Shown piece by piece: positions 5,484-7,218 of a stretch of 7,218 nt of DNA (position 1 is the stretch's first letter; each line of letters starts with the position of its first letter). The stretch spans positions 1-7,218 of the forward strand of contig JAJDCT010000366.1 in assembly GCA_029260695.1 (NCBI GenBank). Direction: 5' to 3'. The notes under the pieces were generated by a model. It was given only the letters and a program-made list of their open reading frames with translations. It ran no database searches and was not told the origin of the DNA. Made by a program: the position numbers and the translations under genes. Source of the stretch: Phycisphaeraceae bacterium (GTDB lineage Bacteria; Planctomycetota; Phycisphaerae; Phycisphaerales; Phycisphaeraceae).

Positions 5484-6485
5484 TTATTGCCGACCATTTA
5501 CAGGCCCGGTGGATTCATGCACCTCAAGCCAGGCCGAAGGCGAGTTGCTCACCGGCGGGCTGCTGTCCTTCATCTCCCGTATCAGCACACGGTACGCTTC
5601 CCTGCCCAACGCGGTCGCGTCCTGGCAGACGGCGGTCATCGTTGGAAGCGAGGTGTATCGCAGCTCCGTGTCATCGAAACCGATGACCGACAAGTCCTCG
5701 GGCACACGCAGGCCCATCTTCTGCGCCTCGTTCATCGCTCCCACGGCGGCCATGGGGTCGGTGATATACATGGCGGTCGGACGGTCGACGGCCGTCACGA
5801 TCCTCCGCACGAGTTGTGAACCGCCGGATCGGTTGGCGGGCACACGCATGATCAGCTTGTCATCCAACTCCAGGCCGTGGTCCGTCATCGCCTGGCGGTA
5901 GCCCGCGGCGCGTTCGGCGTGGTCGGCGTCCTCGACGATGTTGATGCCCAAGGCGATCCGCTGATGGCCCAACGTGATCAGGTGCTCAACGGCCTCGTAA
6001 CTGGCGACGCGTGATCCACTGTAGACGCAGGAAATAGACGGGTCTTCAAACCGATCGCCCACCACGACGGCGGGGAAGCCTTGCTCGACAATCGCTTGAC
6101 ATATAGAGCGGCTGCCGCTGGTCGTCCTGACGACGGCGCCGCGGACGCCCAGCCGCTGGAACATCTGTGAATACGTCTCTCCGTTTCGCCGTGTCCGACG
6201 CAGTTCCACAATCATCAGGTTGAAATTTGATTCGCCCATCGCGTCGAAGACGCCTTCAAGCAGGGCCGTGTCGAAGGGAGATCCAAGCGAAGCGTCACCG
6301 GTGTAAACGTAAGCGACATTGGATGTTTCACGCTTGCCGATCGATGAGACGTAACGGCTCTTGTTCGCCGCAGCCATCACCTTGTGTCGTACTTCATCAC
6401 TGACGGACGGATGGTTATTCAGTACGCGCGAAACGGTGGCGATGGACACCCCGGTTTGCTTGGCTATGGCTCGTACTGTCGACAT
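5484..6485 (-). CDS. LacI-family transcriptional repressor
   Basis: The 333-residue protein starts STVRAIAKQTGVSIATVSRV, a classic LacI helix-turn-helix (about residues 3-24) followed by LNNHPSVSDEVRHKV. Residues from about 55 to 325 are the periplasmic-binding-protein-like sensor; visible family landmarks are FPAVVVGDR at 137-145, AVEHLITLGHQRIALG at 165-180, TAMYITDPMAAVGAM at 237-251 and LSVIGFDDTELRYTSLPTMTAV at 265-286. Length is normal for the family. The hinge between HTH and sensor (YVSSIGKRETSN) is about four residues shorter than in E. coli LacI and lacks the Ala-Arg/Leu hinge helix. By family habit it would bind operators upstream of itself and its neighbours and release them when an oligosaccharide or monosaccharide binds. 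It leads the same-strand run of PEP-CTERM, pseudopilin and GH16 genes. ATG 6485 has only a weak GGTG-like ribosome site; no better start is visible. Confidence 0.93.
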   Translation of the reverse strand: MSTVRAIAKQTGVSIATVSRVLNNHPSVSDEVRHKVMAAANKSRYVSSIGKRETSNVAYVYTGDASLGSPFDTALLEGVFDAMGESNFNLMIVELRRTRRNGETYSQMFQRLGVRGAVVRTTSGSRSICQAIVEQGFPAVVVGDRFEDPSISCVYSGSRVASYEAVEHLITLGHQRIALGINIVEDADHAERAAGYRQAMTDHGLELDDKLIMRVPANRSGGSQLVRRIVTAVDRPTAMYITDPMAAVGAMNEAQKMGLRVPEDLSVIGFDDTELRYTSLPTMTAVCQDATALGREAYRVLIREMKDSSPPVSNSPSAWLEVHESTGPVNGRQ

Positions 6486-6506
6486 GCGTTACACCACTTT
6501 TGACTA

Positions 6507-6524
6507 GAAACGTGAATCAGTTTC
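6507..6524. promoter_or_regulatory. Candidate operator, inverted repeat GAAAC-N8-GTTTC
   Basis: A perfect 5+5 inverted repeat 22 bp upstream of the lacI-type start, between the putative promoter and the ATG. Such a position suits autorepression. Arm content resembles LacI-family half sites, but spacing has not been matched to any known operator. Confidence 0.4.
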
Positions 6525-6544
6525 ATTTTCGTCCCACGACATGC

Positions 6545-6573
6545 AAGTTAACCCGACAGGCCTGTGTCGTCAA
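6545..6573 (-). promoter_or_regulatory. Putative sigma-70-type promoter of the lacI-type gene
   Basis: Minus strand TTGACG (6573-6568, five of six to consensus), exactly 17 nt spacer, then TAACTT (6550-6545, weak). It lies about 60 bp upstream of the ATG, and its spacer contains a 10-bp perfect palindrome. Confidence 0.45.
6556..6565. promoter_or_regulatory. Candidate operator, palindrome ACAGGCCTGT in promoter spacer
   Basis: A perfect 10-bp palindrome centred between the -35 and -10 of the putative lacI-type promoter, where a bound repressor would block RNA polymerase. It is GC-centred rather than CG-centred as in most LacI-family operators, so another regulator is possible. Confidence 0.4.
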
Positions 6574-6792
6574 GGGTAATTTTGACTAAATGCTCATTTA
6601 AATGTGTATTATGGGTGTTATAGTCATCAGCACATCTTGATGTTGCCCCGCCAATCAATCTTAAATCTGTGCCTGAATTGCCGATTCCATTGGATCATCC
6701 GGTGTAATTTTGTTTCATTTGTTACGTGCGGTGGGCCCGGCAAGCCCGGTTAACTTATGGCTCTAAAGCGGCTTAACTACGCCCAAGTAACA

Positions 6793-6812
6793 CTCGCCCG
6801 ACCTAAGGCGAG
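6793..6812. repeat. Hairpin CTCGCC-N8-GGCGAG
   Basis: Perfect 6-bp inverted repeat with an 8-nt loop. No T tract on either side. Function unknown. Confidence 0.4.
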
Positions 6813-6998
6813 AGCCGACGCTAGGGATAAGTGGGATGGCACACTGAAACGCGGCTGGTCCTTTTGGCAAACTTGGCAAAAAAACCCAGGATCACCCTCT
6901 TAGGCGGGGTCTTAGCGGAGCTGAATGCGGATTTTCAGAGACTCGGGGGGTGGAGGGAGAGGAGCGCCAGAGATTGCCGCTCATTAGAGGCCCGGCTT

Positions 6999-7016
6999 AA
7001 GCCCACTGACGGGCTT
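6999..7016. repeat. Hairpin AAGCCC-N6-GGGCTT
   Basis: Perfect 6-bp stem with a 6-nt loop about 85 bp past the transposase stop. Together with the next hairpin it could end transcription leaving the insertion sequence, though T tracts are missing. Confidence 0.4.
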
Positions 7017-7020
7017 CCCA

Positions 7021-7048
7021 GGGCCATTTAGCCGGAAATGTATGGCCC
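7021..7048. repeat. Hairpin GGGCCAT-N14-ATGGCCC
   Basis: Perfect 7-bp inverted repeat with a 14-nt loop, about 55 bp past the transposase stop and only 4 bp from the preceding hairpin. May be transcription-ending structure or part of an IS end. Confidence 0.4.
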
Positions 7049-7102
7049 CACAGCCAGTCGATTTCTACCGTAAAAAGCAAGGGTCTTAGGAAGCCTACGA
7101 GC

Positions 7103-7218
7103 CTAAATCGGGTCATATCTCAGCAGTTTGAGCACCGCCTGATAGACATTACCACGACGATGATTGAAGCGAAACTCGGTCTCCTTGAGGTGAAGATAGA
7201 ACGTGTGCTTGGGCACGC
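7103..7218 (-). CDS. IS1595/ISXO2-like transposase, C-terminal fragment (5' end outside window)
   Basis: Reading the minus strand from the right edge gives 37 residues and a TAG stop at 7105-7103. The peptide contains YLHLKETEFRFNHRRGNVYQ and ends LLRYDPI. The pattern K-E-x-E-F-R-F-N-x-R is the typical end of ISXO2-like DDE transposases of the IS1595 family, where it follows the last catalytic acidic residue. The catalytic core lies outside the window, so intactness cannot be judged. It shares the strand of the sugar locus but is about 620 bp upstream of the lacI-type gene and is likely a separate mobile unit marking the locus boundary. Confidence 0.75.
   Translation of the reverse strand, partial: VPKHTFYLHLKETEFRFNHRRGNVYQAVLKLLRYDPI

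Larger units (their letters stand above)
6574..7102. other. Gene-free stretch between the lacI promoter region and the transposase
   Basis: About 530 bp without a convincing gene. The left part (6577-6630) is AT-rich. Further right are a 9-bp tandem pair TTGGCAAAC/TTGGCAAAA (6864-6881), a 9-bp direct repeat GGGTCTTAG at 6907-6915 and 7081-7089, and several hairpins. A plus-strand frame from 6831 to 7031 has no ribosome site and no recognisable domain. Part of this stretch may be the non-coding end of the insertion sequence, but no terminal inverted repeat can be assigned because the other end is outside the window. Confidence 0.5.

Noticed and set aside
6582..6612. Plus-strand promoter-like TTGACT and TATTAT
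   Set aside because: Spacer is 19 nt and no plus-strand gene follows; probably an effect of the AT-rich upstream region.
6989..7016. Third copy of the intergenic hairpin repeat
   Set aside because: Shares only a CTTAA-like centre and GC-rich arms with the two true copies; no long exact match.
6831..7031. Plus-strand open frame of 66 codons
   Set aside because: No proper ribosome site, no recognisable domain, codons include a stretch read from a simple TTGGCAAA-type repeat; likely chance.

Overview
The window looks like part of a Planctomycetota genome, most likely class Phycisphaerae. This rests on features seen here: two intact secreted proteins ending in PEP-CTERM tails (PEP, hydrophobic stretch ending GGLAMLRR), single dockerin-like calcium loops of the form GDxxxDxFVGIxDLN..LGxWN, a pseudopilin of the H-X9-DG type common in that phylum, and moderately high-GC genes. 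The assignment is inference from protein style, not from a marker gene.

Every convincing gene is on the minus strand, so the locus reads right to left. At the right edge (7103-7218) is the C-terminal end of an IS1595/ISXO2-like transposase. About 600 bp without a convincing gene follows (6486-7102), holding several hairpins and, next to the regulator, a promoter and operator candidates. Then come a LacI-family repressor (5484-6485), a small PEP-CTERM protein with a probable carbohydrate-binding-like fold (4747-5388), a large PEP-CTERM protein with two beta-rich domains and two dockerin-like loops (3050-4576), a type II/IV pseudopilin-like protein (2040-2849), and a secreted GH16 glucanase (1136-2002). 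A broken PEP-CTERM tail lies at about 795-920. A second secreted GH16 glucanase starts at 743 and runs off the left edge.

The likely joint role is use of an algal or plant beta-1,3-glucan such as laminarin. Two paralogous GH16 hydrolases with intact E-I-D-I-M-E active sites would cut the polymer outside the cytoplasm. The PEP-CTERM, dockerin-like and pseudopilin proteins could hold substrate or enzymes at the cell surface, and the LacI-type repressor would sense a released sugar. Substrate and surface tethering are inferred; GH16 fold, active sites, secretion signals and the repressor's helix-turn-helix are directly visible.

The signals that genes do not explain are: a 20-bp exact repeat forming a hairpin in the gaps downstream of both intact PEP-CTERM genes; a four-copy heptamer tandem repeat just upstream of the large PEP-CTERM gene; a frameshifted PEP-CTERM tail between the two GH16 genes; and palindromes in and behind the lacI-type promoter.
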